Assembly: GCF_904848625.1 (NCBI RefSeq)
Contig: NZ_CAJHCP010000003.1
Coordinates: 372,001-436,000, forward strand
Origin: Paraburkholderia metrosideri
GTDB taxonomy: Bacteria > Pseudomonadota > Gammaproteobacteria > Burkholderiales > Burkholderiaceae
Length of the DNA stretch: 64,000 bases
Direction of reading: 5' to 3'
Shown here: positions 9,966-18,563 of the stretch, one piece after another
How the letters are laid out: every line of letters begins with the position of its first letter
How positions within the stretch are numbered: position 1 is the first letter of the stretch
The notes under the pieces: generated by a model
The model's database searches: none
Told to the model about the DNA's origin: nothing
Seen by the model: only the letters and a program-made list of their open reading frames with translations
Made by a program: the position numbers and the translations under genes

Positions 9966-10898
9966 TCAGAAGCTGACCTTGTCCGCGCCTTTGAGGCCGA
10001 GCATCTGTCGCGCTTCGGCCGGTGTCGCGATCTCGAACGACAGCTCTTCGAGAATGCGGCGAATCTTGCGCACCTGCTGTGCGTTGCTTTCCGCCTTCAC
10101 GCCTTTGGACAGATACACGCTGTCTTCGAGACCGACGCGCACGTTGCCGCCCATGATCGCGCCCATCGTCACGAACGCCATCTGATGACGGCCCGCGCCG
10201 AGAATCGAGAACTGGTAGTTTTCGCGGCCAAACAACCGGTCGGCGGTGGAACGCATCACCGTCATGTTCTCCGGGTCCGCGCCGAGTCCGCCGAGAATGC
10301 CGAACACCGATTGAATGAAGAACGGCGGCTTGATCAAGCCCTGGTCGACGAAATGCGCGAGGTTGTACAGGTGCCCGACGTCGTAGCATTCGAACTCGAA
10401 GCGCGTGCCGCTTTCGCCCAGTTCGAGCAGGATGCTTTTGATGTCCTTGAAGGTATTGCGGAAGATCGTGTCTTCCATCCCTTCGATGTAGTCCTTCTCC
10501 CAGTCATAGCGCCACGACGGCATGCGCGCGGCGATCGGGTGGATCGAGAAGTTCATCGAGCCCATGTTCAGCGAACACATTTCCGGCTTCGCGAGCCGCG
10601 GGTAGGCGAGCCGGTCGGCGAGCGTCATGCGCGTGCTGCCGCCGGTCGTGATGTTGATGACCGCATCAGTGGCCTCGACGATCGCGGGCACGAACTGGCG
10701 GAACACGTCGGGCGAAGGCGTCGGTTTGCCGTCAGCGGGATTGCGCGCGTGCAGGTGCAGGATCGCGGCGCCGGCTTCAGCCGCTTCGATCGACTGGGCG
10801 GCGATCTGCGCCGGCGTGAGCGGAAGGTATTCGGACATCGACGGCGTGTGCGTCGCGCCGGTCACTGCGCAGGAAATAATGACTTTGCGGTTCAGCAA
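9966..10898 (-). CDS. Beta-keto acid cleavage enzyme (BKACE / DUF849)
   Basis: A 310-residue zinc enzyme family that condenses a beta-keto acid with acetyl-CoA to give acetoacetate and a new acyl-CoA. I place the start at a TTG at 10898 with AAGGAG 7 bases upstream; no in-frame ATG fits the family N-terminus (NRKVIISCAVTG). The zinc-binding HLHAR (His48, His50) is present, as is the late GLEDS segment that supplies the acidic ligand in characterised members. The NMGSMNF segment is also family-like. It is the first gene of the minus-strand catabolic unit, diverging from an AraC regulator. Substrate specificity varies widely in this family and cannot be assigned. Confidence 0.88.
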   Translation of the reverse strand: MLNRKVIISCAVTGATHTPSMSEYLPLTPAQIAAQSIEAAEAGAAILHLHARNPADGKPTPSPDVFRQFVPAIVEATDAVINITTGGSTRMTLADRLAYPRLAKPEMCSLNMGSMNFSIHPIAARMPSWRYDWEKDYIEGMEDTIFRNTFKDIKSILLELGESGTRFEFECYDVGHLYNLAHFVDQGLIKPPFFIQSVFGILGGLGADPENMTVMRSTADRLFGRENYQFSILGAGRHQMAFVTMGAIMGGNVRVGLEDSVYLSKGVKAESNAQQVRKIRRILEELSFEIATPAEARQMLGLKGADKVSF

Positions 10899-11042
10899 GG
10901 GTGTCTCCTTATCGGCGGCGATCCATGAATGGACTGCCTGCGAATTTCTTATGGTGATACCGATGGTAGTGGGATACGATCCGCCTCGTAAGGTCATTTT
11001 CGGACATGCGGATGTTGTTCCGGGACAATCTGAGGTGAAGCG
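10899..11042. promoter_or_regulatory. Divergent promoter region, BKACE operon / araC-type regulator
   Basis: A 144-bp stretch between the two divergent start codons. It must hold the promoters and, by analogy with AraC systems, the regulator's binding sites. No clear -35/-10 pair or repeat stands out by eye. Confidence 0.4.
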
Positions 11043-12068
11043 ATGCCGTCGAAGTTGCCGTTGCAGAACGAGCGTATTTACGCGCCGTACAAGATTGCCG
11101 CGCTGGTCGAAGTGCTCGGCGAACAAGGCATTGCGCCCGAAGATTGCCTGAAAGGCAGCGGTGTGGAGGCCGGGCGGATTTACGATGCGGCTGCGCTGAC
11201 TTCGGTACGGCAATACATGGCCATCTGCCGCAACGCGATCCTGCTGTCGTGCAGTCCGGCCACGCCGTTCATCACTGGCTCGCGGCTGCATCTGTCCGCG
11301 TACGGGATGTACGGCTATGCGCTGATGTCGTGCCTGTCGCTGCGCGATTACTTCCGGCTGGGCGTCAAGTATCACCAGCTCGCAACGCCCACGCTGACGA
11401 TCGAATGGACCGAATATCCGGACGAAGGCATCTGGACCTTTCCGGACGCGTTCATCTCCAGTCCGTCGACCGAGTTGCGCCAGTTCCTGCTCGAACAGCA
11501 GTTCATGCAACACGTCACGCATCTTCAGGACGTGGCGGGCAGAAGCTGTCCGCCAACCCAAGCGTGCTTTTCGTATCCGGCGCCCGCGCACGCGGACATC
11601 TATAGCGAGTACCTCGGTTGCCCGTGCTATTTCGATCAGCCGCAATGCGAGCTTCACTACGACAGCAGCATTCTCGAACAGAAGCCGCAACTCGCGCACC
11701 GGCTCACCGCTACGCTATTGCAGGAAACCTGCGACCGGTTGATCGGGCAGGCGAAGACTTCCGTCGGCGTATCGGGGGAGGTGTATCAGATGCTGATGCG
11801 CAAGCCCGGCGAATTTCCGGGCATGGAAGAAGCCGCACAAGCGTTGAAGATGACGAGCCGCACGTTGCGGCGGCGGCTGGAGAGCGAAGGCACGTCGTTC
11901 GTCGCGATCGTCGACGACGTGCGCTGCTCGCTTGCGGTTGAATATCTGAAAACCACGAAGATGAGCACCGACGACATCGCGATGCTGCTTGGTTTCAGCG
12001 ACCCGGCGAATTTCCGGCGCGCATTGAAGCGCTGGACGGGGAAAGGGCCGGGGGAGTTGCGGGGGTGA
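11043..12068 (+). CDS. AraC-family transcriptional regulator
   Basis: A 341-residue regulator. The long N-terminal domain (~20-210) resembles the arabinose-binding-like domain of OruR/ArgR-type AraC proteins. The C-terminal AraC HTH domain (~240-340) contains the paired helix-turn-helix segments MEEAAQALKMTSRTLRRRL and DDIAMLLGFSDPANFRRALKRWTG. GAGGTGA lies 6 bases before the ATG. It diverges from the keto-acid cleavage operon and probably activates it in response to its substrate; this is inferred from position. Confidence 0.88.
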   Translation: MPSKLPLQNERIYAPYKIAALVEVLGEQGIAPEDCLKGSGVEAGRIYDAAALTSVRQYMAICRNAILLSCSPATPFITGSRLHLSAYGMYGYALMSCLSLRDYFRLGVKYHQLATPTLTIEWTEYPDEGIWTFPDAFISSPSTELRQFLLEQQFMQHVTHLQDVAGRSCPPTQACFSYPAPAHADIYSEYLGCPCYFDQPQCELHYDSSILEQKPQLAHRLTATLLQETCDRLIGQAKTSVGVSGEVYQMLMRKPGEFPGMEEAAQALKMTSRTLRRRLESEGTSFVAIVDDVRCSLAVEYLKTTKMSTDDIAMLLGFSDPANFRRALKRWTGKGPGELRG

Positions 12069-12109
12069 TTGTGGGGTTAATCGCGTGGCGCCGCGCGGGC
12101 GTGGTCGGC

Positions 12110-12865
12110 TCAGGCGGCGACCAGCATCCCATCGGCTGCGCGCACCACGTTGAGCCGCCGCTCGGCAAACGCGTCGCCGATCATCAGCAAGCTCGGCTGC
12201 GACGCATCGACCCAGCGCTGCGCCTCGCCCGCCGCGAGTTCTTCGAGTGTGAGCGTCAGCATGCGTTCGCGCTCGGTGCTGCAAGCCTCGACGATTGCCA
12301 CAGGCGTGGAAACAGGCTTGCCGGCATCGATCAATTGCTGCGCAATCTCGACGCCGCTATCGCGGCCCATGTAAAACACGAGCGAGTCCGCGTTCACCTG
12401 TTCACGAATTTCATCGGACCCCGGCGCACGGCTGAACGTGGCCAGCGCGACACTGCGCGATACGCCGCGCAGCGTCAACGAGCGCTTTAAAGAAGCCGCG
12501 CTCGCCAGCGCAGCGGTGATTCCAGGCACCACCTCATAGTCGATGCCCGCAGCCTCAAGCGCCCGCATTTCTTCGTCGGCGCGGCCGAACAGCATCGGAT
12601 CTCCGCCCTTCAGGCGCACGACCACGTCGTGCTCCAAAGCGGCGTCGACGATCTGCTTGTTGATGAACTGCTGCGCCGTCGACAATTGCCCGCAGCGCTT
12701 GCCCACCGCAATCCGCCGCGCATGTGCTGGCGCGTAATCGAGCATCGCCGGCTCGACCAGCGCGTCGTGCAATACCACGTCGGCGGTGCCGAGCAGCCGC
12801 GCGCCGCGTACCGTAATCAGGTCCGCCGCGCCCGGCCCCGCGCCGATCAGATAAACCTTACCCAT
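12110..12865 (-). CDS. cobA: Uroporphyrinogen-III C-methyltransferase
   Basis: SAM-dependent methyltransferase making precorrin-2 for siroheme. It has 251 residues from the ATG at 12865, which has an AGG 9 bases upstream; an ATG at 12871 is an alternative. It contains the glycine-rich VYLIGAGPGAADLIT start, the VRLKGGDPMLFGR segment and the VPGITAA segment of the family. Only the methyltransferase domain is present. The dehydrogenase/chelatase half found in fused CysG is absent, so ferrochelation probably relies on the CbiX-type gene at 6465. It is the last gene of the minus-strand sulfate assimilation cluster. Confidence 0.93.
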   Translation of the reverse strand: MGKVYLIGAGPGAADLITVRGARLLGTADVVLHDALVEPAMLDYAPAHARRIAVGKRCGQLSTAQQFINKQIVDAALEHDVVVRLKGGDPMLFGRADEEMRALEAAGIDYEVVPGITAALASAASLKRSLTLRGVSRSVALATFSRAPGSDEIREQVNADSLVFYMGRDSGVEIAQQLIDAGKPVSTPVAIVEACSTERERMLTLTLEELAAGEAQRWVDASQPSLLMIGDAFAERRLNVVRAADGMLVAA

Positions 12866-12937
12866 TTGCATCAACCTGTTGGTTGGGGCGCGAAGCCACG
12901 CAGTTGTGCGTAGTCATGCGCCCTCGCCCGTTTACGC

Positions 12938-14254
12938 TTACGCCGAAAACGCCCGGATCATCCCGGCTGCGACAGTGTGGTGCGTCGCTTCGTCGATCAG
13001 CACGAATGCGCCCGTGCCCTGGTGCGAGTCGTACACGTCGCACACCAACGGCTTCTGCAACGTCAGCGCCACGCGGCCGATGTCGTTCATCGCGAGCTCC
13101 TTGCGATCGGTCGCTTGCGACAGCGTATGCACGTCGAGCACTTCCTTGATCGCACCGATGCGCGCGAACACCGTGCTGGTGGTCTGCTTCAACAGATACT
13201 TGCGTTGCGTCGACAGCGGCGTGTCGTCGAACCAGCACAGATCGGCTTCGAGCTTCTTCGCCGGTTCCGGTGCGGCTTCGCGCAGCACGAAGGTGTCGCC
13301 GCGCGACACGTCGACGTCTTCCGCGAGACGGATCGTCACGGTTTGACCTGCAAACGCGCGATCCACCGCCGCCGTACCGCCCACCACCGGCGCGATGATC
13401 TCGGCAACGGTTGCTTCGCGGTTAGCCGGCAGCACGACGATCGTATCGCCGAGTTTCACTTCGCCGGCTTCAATACGGCCCATGTAGCCGCGGAAATCGT
13501 CGGCCTGGCTGCCGTCCTGACGCGCGACCCATTGCACCGGGAAACGCAGCGCCTGGCCCGTCGGAATTTCCACCGGCAGCGCTTCGAGCAGGTCCAGCAG
13601 TGGCTCGCCCGCGTACCACGGCATGCTTTCGCTGGCGGTCACGATGTTGTCGCCCTTCAGCGCCGACACCGGCACGAAGCGCACGTCCTTCAGACCGAGT
13701 TGGCGCGCGAGTTCGACATACGCATCGCGAATCTCGTTGAAGCGTTGCTCGCTGTAGTCGACCAGATCCATCTTGTTGATCGCGACGATTGCATGCTGCA
13801 AACCGAGCAGCTTGACGATCGCGCTATGACGCTTGGTTTGCGGCAGCAGTTGCGCAACGCCGTCGACAAACGTCACACGCGTTGCGTCGACGAGAATGAT
13901 CGCGGCGTGCGCGGTCGATGCGCCCGTTACCATGTTGCGCGTGTACTGCTCGTGACCCGGCGTATCGGCGATGATGAACTTGCGCTTGGCCGTAGCGAAA
14001 TAGCGGTACGCAACGTCGATCGTGATGCCCTGCTCGCGTTCGGCTTCGAGGCCATCGGTCAGCAGCGACAGATCGATTTCGTCGCCAACGGTACGCTTAT
14101 TCTTTGCGCGCGACAGTGCCGAGAGCTGGTCGCTCAACACGGCCTTGCTGTCGTACAGCAGGCGGCCGATCAACGTGCTCTTGCCATCGTCGACGCTGCC
14201 CGCAGTGATAAAACGCAGCACGCCGAGGTCTTCTGGTTGATGAATACTGCTCAT
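12938..14254 (-). CDS. cysN: Sulfate adenylyltransferase, GTPase subunit
   Basis: A 438-residue GTPase subunit that couples GTP hydrolysis to sulfate activation (ATP + sulfate to APS). Motifs: G1 GSVDDGKST at 19-27, DTPGHEQY at 97-104 and NKMD at 160-163, followed by EF-Tu-like beta-barrel domains. There is no C-terminal APS kinase (CysC) fusion. It starts 8 bases after the cysD stop. The absence of cysC here fits the APS-type reductase encoded by the adjacent cysH. Confidence 0.95.
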   Translation of the reverse strand: MSSIHQPEDLGVLRFITAGSVDDGKSTLIGRLLYDSKAVLSDQLSALSRAKNKRTVGDEIDLSLLTDGLEAEREQGITIDVAYRYFATAKRKFIIADTPGHEQYTRNMVTGASTAHAAIILVDATRVTFVDGVAQLLPQTKRHSAIVKLLGLQHAIVAINKMDLVDYSEQRFNEIRDAYVELARQLGLKDVRFVPVSALKGDNIVTASESMPWYAGEPLLDLLEALPVEIPTGQALRFPVQWVARQDGSQADDFRGYMGRIEAGEVKLGDTIVVLPANREATVAEIIAPVVGGTAAVDRAFAGQTVTIRLAEDVDVSRGDTFVLREAAPEPAKKLEADLCWFDDTPLSTQRKYLLKQTTSTVFARIGAIKEVLDVHTLSQATDRKELAMNDIGRVALTLQKPLVCDVYDSHQGTGAFVLIDEATHHTVAAGMIRAFSA

Positions 14255-14262
14255 GATGATCC

Positions 14263-15225
14263 TTAGAAATAGCCTTGCTTCTTACGCTGTTCCATCGCGG
14301 CTTCGGAGACCTGGTCGTCCATCCGCGTCGCGCCGCGTTCGGTGATCTCGGTCACGGCCGTTTCGGCGATGATCTTCTCGAGATTGTCCGCATCGCTTTC
14401 CACCGGGCACGTGCAGCTAATGTCGCCAACGGTACGGAAACGGACCAGCGCGTTCTCGCTGGCTTCACCTTCACGCATCGGCGTAAGCGGCGTGACCGGC
14501 ACGAGCAGGCCATTACGGCGCACGATTTCGCGTTGATGCGCGTAGTAGATCGACGGCAGTTCGAGCTTTTCGCGAGCGATGTACTGCCACACGTCGAGTT
14601 CGGTCCAGTTCGAAATCGGGAACACGCGCAGGTGTTCGCCGTTATGCAGACGCGCGTTATACAGGCTCCACAGTTCCGGGCGCTGTGCCTTCGGATCCCA
14701 TTGGCCGAACTCGTCGCGGAACGAGAAGATCCGTTCTTTCGCACGGGCCTTTTCTTCGTCGCGGCGCGCGCCGCCGATCAGCGCGGTATAGCCATGCTGC
14801 TCGATCGTTTCGAGCAACGTCACAGCTTGCGCAGCGTTACGCGAATCCGTTTCGCGACGCAGACGCACGGTGCCGCGCTTGATCGAATCTTCAACGTGAC
14901 CCACCACCAGCTCAGCGCCGATTTCTTGCGCGCGACGATCGCGGAAGTCGATCACTTCAGCGTAGTTGTGGCCGGTGTCGATATGCACGAGCGGGAACGG
15001 CAGCACGGTCTTGCGATTTGCGCCGATGCCGAACGCCTTCAGCGCGAGGTGCAACACCACGACCGAATCCTTGCCGCCCGAGAACAGCAGCGCGGGCTTG
15101 CTGCATTCGGCGACCAGTTCGCGCAGGATATGAATCGACTCGGCTTCGAGCCAATCGAGGTGATCCATCCGGTTTGCCGTGTTGGCAAGCGGAGCGTTGA
15201 CAGCGGAATCGAGCGTGGTGCTCAT
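14263..15225 (-). CDS. cysD: Sulfate adenylyltransferase, catalytic subunit
   Basis: A 320-residue PP-loop ATP sulfurylase catalytic subunit acting with CysN. The nucleotide-binding SGGKDS is at 49-54, followed by the conserved FPLVHIDTGHNYAEVIDFRD and GGARRDEEKARAKER stretches. The start at 15225 (MSTTLDSA) has AAGGA about 9 bases upstream. A longer in-frame extension lacks a ribosome site and family similarity. It lies between cysH and cysN on the same strand. Confidence 0.95.
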   Translation of the reverse strand: MSTTLDSAVNAPLANTANRMDHLDWLEAESIHILRELVAECSKPALLFSGGKDSVVVLHLALKAFGIGANRKTVLPFPLVHIDTGHNYAEVIDFRDRRAQEIGAELVVGHVEDSIKRGTVRLRRETDSRNAAQAVTLLETIEQHGYTALIGGARRDEEKARAKERIFSFRDEFGQWDPKAQRPELWSLYNARLHNGEHLRVFPISNWTELDVWQYIAREKLELPSIYYAHQREIVRRNGLLVPVTPLTPMREGEASENALVRFRTVGDISCTCPVESDADNLEKIIAETAVTEITERGATRMDDQVSEAAMEQRKKQGYF

Positions 15226-15344
15226 ATCTGGGTCCTTCGTTGATTCCCCCCGCGAGCGGTTGCTCGCCTGGGCGGAAGTATTCAAATCGGTATCTGTACT
15301 TGCGTCTTTACTTGCGGCGTTCCGAGTAAAAGCCAAGGGCTTAA

Positions 15345-16103
15345 TTACTGAAACTTTAAAGCCGAGACGTTTTCGCTGCGCTCAGTTGCAATCGGCGTGA
15401 TGGTCGTGATGTGCAGTCCGCATTCCTTCGTATCGCGCGACTCCCACCACCAGCGCCCTGCCCGGCTATCTTCACCGGGACGAATTGCGCGGGTACACGG
15501 TTCGCAGCCAATGCTCGGATAACCGCGTGCGTGCAGCGGATTGACCGGCACGTCGAAAGCTTTAAGGTAGTCCCAAACTTCGGCTTCGGTCCAGTCCGTC
15601 AGCGGATTGAACTTGGCGATATTGCGCGCTGCGTCGTGTTCTTCCGCGTGCAGTTCGGCACGTGTCACCGACTGCTCGCGACGCTGACCGGTGACCCATG
15701 CGCTGACGTCCGACAACGCGCGGTTCAACGGCTCGACCTTGCGGATTTCGCAGCAGCGCTTGCGCAGATCGACGCTCTCATAAAACGCGTTCAGACCATG
15801 CGATGCGACGTATTCGTCGACGGCGGCAGCTTGCGGGTGAAACTGTTCGATCTCGTAGCCATAACGCTCTTTCACCCGATCGAGCATGCCCAGCGTCTCA
15901 GCATGCAAACGCCCCGTGTTCAGCGAGAAGATGCCGATCTTCACGCCACGCGACAGGATCGCGTGCGTGAGCAGCATGTCTTCCGCTGCGAGGCTGCTGG
16001 CGAGCTTCACGTTCGCGTGACGCGCGGCGATCGAGTCGAGCAGCGCATCGAGGCGCTCGACCTTCGCAGCGAGTTCCGGCGTGAGCGATTGAACTTCGCT
16101 CAT
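15345..16103 (-). CDS. cysH: Assimilatory APS reductase ([4Fe-4S] CysH type)
   Basis: A 252-residue thioredoxin-dependent reductase making sulfite. It has both cysteine pairs of the iron-sulfur form, Cys117-Cys118 (KRCCEIRK) and Cys200/Cys203 (GCEPC), plus the catalytic C-terminal ECGLH (Cys228). By established family rules the CC...CxxC set marks enzymes that use APS rather than PAPS. That agrees with the lack of an APS kinase gene here. The start overlaps the DUF934 stop by 4 bases (ATGA), and the stop lies 119 bp before cysD. Confidence 0.93.
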   Translation of the reverse strand: MSEVQSLTPELAAKVERLDALLDSIAARHANVKLASSLAAEDMLLTHAILSRGVKIGIFSLNTGRLHAETLGMLDRVKERYGYEIEQFHPQAAAVDEYVASHGLNAFYESVDLRKRCCEIRKVEPLNRALSDVSAWVTGQRREQSVTRAELHAEEHDAARNIAKFNPLTDWTEAEVWDYLKAFDVPVNPLHARGYPSIGCEPCTRAIRPGEDSRAGRWWWESRDTKECGLHITTITPIATERSENVSALKFQ

Positions 16104-16642
16104 GCTGAAACCTTGCCGAGTTCGCCCGCTTCACGGCGGCGGAACAGCGGCGACGGGTTATCCACCGCGCCTTGATAGTTGAAGCTGAATTCGTCGAACG
16201 CTTTCAGTGCGTCGTCGAAGTCTTTGTCCGCGCGCAGTGCATACGCGTCGAAGCCGCAACGGAACATGAACGTGATCTGATCGCGCAGCACGTCGCCGAT
16301 CGCGCGCAGCTCGCCCTTGTAGCCATAGCGTTCGCGCAGCAGGCGGCCGATGCTGTAGCCACGGCCGTCGCGGAACACCGGGAAGTCCACGCCGATCAGC
16401 GCGATCTTGTCGAAGTCGGCGACGATATCCGCCGGTTCGCTGTCCGGCGCGAGCCACACGCCGATTTCAGCCGCGCCGCGCGATGCGGCGAGCGCTTCGC
16501 GCTCTGCCTGCCACAACGCGAGCGGCACCAGCACCTTGCCCGCGGGCAAATCGTTCACTGCCGGCAGCGAGCCGTCTTCTGCCGGGCGCACGACCGTCCA
16601 GTCGTCGTTGACGATCGCGCGATTCTTGATGATAGAAGCCAT
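16100..16642 (-). CDS. DUF934 family protein of the sulfite reductase operon
   Basis: A 180-residue protein with the start at MASIIKNRAI (16642) and an AAGGA about 10 bases upstream. It has the recognisable WQAERE, VWLAPDSEP, RDGRGYSIGRLLRERYGY and DEFSFNYQGA segments of DUF934. There is no signal peptide or membrane segment. It lies between cysI and cysH with overlapping ends, which implies co-translation. The family regularly accompanies sulfite/nitrite reductase, and an accessory role in sulfite reduction is inferred. The biochemical activity is unknown to me. Confidence 0.85.
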   Translation of the reverse strand: MASIIKNRAIVNDDWTVVRPAEDGSLPAVNDLPAGKVLVPLALWQAEREALAASRGAAEIGVWLAPDSEPADIVADFDKIALIGVDFPVFRDGRGYSIGRLLRERYGYKGELRAIGDVLRDQITFMFRCGFDAYALRADKDFDDALKAFDEFSFNYQGAVDNPSPLFRRREAGELGKVSA

Positions 16643-16664
16643 CTGTTCAGTATCCTTTTCGCGG

Positions 16665-18344
16665 TTACGCGTGAGCCGGTTGACGCGAGGCGTACACACG
16701 TTCCTTGAACGGGGCCATGCCGATGCGGTTGTACGTTTCGATGAAGCGCTCGCCTTCGTGGCGGTTTTCAACGAACGTATCGATCACCTTGCTCATCACG
16801 TCCGGCATTTCTTCCGCCGAGAACGACGGGCCGATCACGCGGCCGAGGTTTGCGCCATTCGCGCCCGAACCCTGCTCGCCGCCGAGCGTCACCTGGTACC
16901 ACTCCGAGCCGTCCTTATCGACGCCCAGAATGCCGATGTTGCCGATGTGATGGTGACCGCACGCGTTGATGCAACCCGAGATGTTCAGCGACACGTCGCC
17001 CAGGTCGTACACGTAGTCGAGATCGTTGAAACGCTCCTGAATCGCGAGCGCGATCGGGATCGACTTCGCATTCGCGAGCGAGCAGAAATCGCCGCCCGGG
17101 CACGCGATGATGTCGGTCAGCAAGCCGATGTTCGGCGTCGCGAAACCTTGTGCCTTGGCCTTTTCCCACAGCGCGAACAGGTCGCGCTTCTTGACGTTCG
17201 CGAGAATCAGGTTCTGTTCGTGCGACACGCGGATTTCGCCGAGCGAGTACTCGTCGGCCCAATCGGCGACCGCTTCCATTTGCGTGTCGGTTGCATCGCC
17301 CGGGGCGATCGTAGTCGGCTTCAGCGACAGCGTCACCGACGAATAGCCCGACACCTTATGCGGACGCACATTACGCTCGACCCAACGGGCAAACGCACGG
17401 TTTTCCAGCAGATGCTTTTCGAACGAAGCGTCGGTGTCCGGCAGCTTTTCGTAGACAGGCGGTGCGAAATCCTTCACCACGCGATCCACTTCCGCTTGCG
17501 TCAGCGTTGCCGGGCCGTCCTTCAGGTGCTGCCATTCTTCTTCGACCTGCGCCGAGAATTTCTCCGGGCTCAGCGCCTTCACGAGAATCTTGATCCGCGC
17601 CTTATAGATGTTGTCGCGACGGCCATAGCGGTTGTACACGCGCAGCACGGCTTCGCAATACGTCAACAGGTGTTGCCACGGCAGATCTTTACGGATGATC
17701 GCGCCGATGATCGGCGTACGGCCCATGCCGCCGCCGGCCAGAATATCGGCGACCAGCTCGCCCTGCTCGTTCTTCTTCAGATACACGCCCATGTCGTGAA
17801 TCTGCACGGCAGCGCGGTCTTCTTTCGAACCCGACACGGCAATCTTGAACTTACGCGGCAGCCACGCGAATTCCGGGTGGAACGTCGACCATTGGCGCAG
17901 AATTTCCGCCCACGGACGCGGATCGACCACTTCATCCGGTGCTACGCCAGCGAACTGGTCAGCGGTGATGTTGCGGATGCAATTGCCCGAGGTCTGAATG
18001 CCGTGCATCTGCACAGCGGCGAGCTTGCGCAGGATTTCCGGCGTTTCTTCGAGCTTGATCCAGTTGTACTGGATGTTCGAACGCGTCGAGAAGTGACCGT
18101 AACCGCGGTCGTGTTCGCGTGCGATCTGCGCGAGCACGCGCATCTGGTCGCTGCGCAGATTGCCGTAAGGAATCGCGATGCGGTGCATGTAAGCGTGGCG
18201 CTGGTAGTACAGGCCGTTCTGCAGACGCAGCGGACGAAACTCCTCTTCGCTCAATTCGCCCGACAAGCGGCGGCGAACCTGATCGGCGTATTGCGCGACC
18301 CGTTCATCGACGATGGTCTGGTCGTACTGATCGTATTGGTACAT
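16665..18344 (-). CDS. cysI: Sulfite reductase hemoprotein (siroheme, [4Fe-4S])
   Basis: A 559-residue siroheme enzyme of the nitrite/sulfite reductase family that reduces sulfite to sulfide. The cofactor cysteines are clear: Cys415-x5-Cys421 (CPGGDFC) and Cys458-x3-Cys462 (CINAC). Two repeated ferredoxin-like half domains are present. It is the first gene of the minus-strand unit cysI-DUF934-cysH-cysD-cysN-cobA. The start at 18344 (MYQYDQYDQ) is chosen from family similarity; the Shine-Dalgarno is weak. The context with sulfate activation genes favours sulfite over nitrite. No CysJ flavoprotein is in the window, so the electron donor is unclear. Confidence 0.93.
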   Translation of the reverse strand: MYQYDQYDQTIVDERVAQYADQVRRRLSGELSEEEFRPLRLQNGLYYQRHAYMHRIAIPYGNLRSDQMRVLAQIAREHDRGYGHFSTRSNIQYNWIKLEETPEILRKLAAVQMHGIQTSGNCIRNITADQFAGVAPDEVVDPRPWAEILRQWSTFHPEFAWLPRKFKIAVSGSKEDRAAVQIHDMGVYLKKNEQGELVADILAGGGMGRTPIIGAIIRKDLPWQHLLTYCEAVLRVYNRYGRRDNIYKARIKILVKALSPEKFSAQVEEEWQHLKDGPATLTQAEVDRVVKDFAPPVYEKLPDTDASFEKHLLENRAFARWVERNVRPHKVSGYSSVTLSLKPTTIAPGDATDTQMEAVADWADEYSLGEIRVSHEQNLILANVKKRDLFALWEKAKAQGFATPNIGLLTDIIACPGGDFCSLANAKSIPIALAIQERFNDLDYVYDLGDVSLNISGCINACGHHHIGNIGILGVDKDGSEWYQVTLGGEQGSGANGANLGRVIGPSFSAEEMPDVMSKVIDTFVENRHEGERFIETYNRIGMAPFKERVYASRQPAHA

Positions 18345-18397
18345 TCGGGGACCCCAATTTTTTGCGTAACACACGGCGGTCGCGTTCCGCCGCGCCT

Positions 18398-18426
18398 TGA
18401 ATATCCCTATTAGTCACCTGCTGCAA
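18398..18426 (-). promoter_or_regulatory. Candidate sigma-70 promoter for the cys operon
   Basis: On the minus strand, TTGCAG (18426-18421) and TATTCA (18403-18398) are separated by exactly 17 bp and lie upstream of the cysI start at 18344. The 219-bp divergent region to cysB is visibly A/T-rich on its cysB side and is where CysB would be expected to bind. I cannot define the operator by eye. Confidence 0.5.
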
Positions 18427-18563
18427 ACGAGGGTTTAGACCCATCTCTCATTTGCTTATGACAAATACAGATATCCATATTGAAAAAGATGGACAGATCG
18501 TAATAAACTCGCCTTATATTTCAAACGACTAAAAAATTCTTTTTATATGCGGAGAGGTTATAT

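Noticed and set aside
16407..18413. Plus-strand open frame (668 codons) opposite cysI
   Set aside because: Antisense to cysI with intact siroheme and Fe-S cysteines; composition is typical of a shadow frame.
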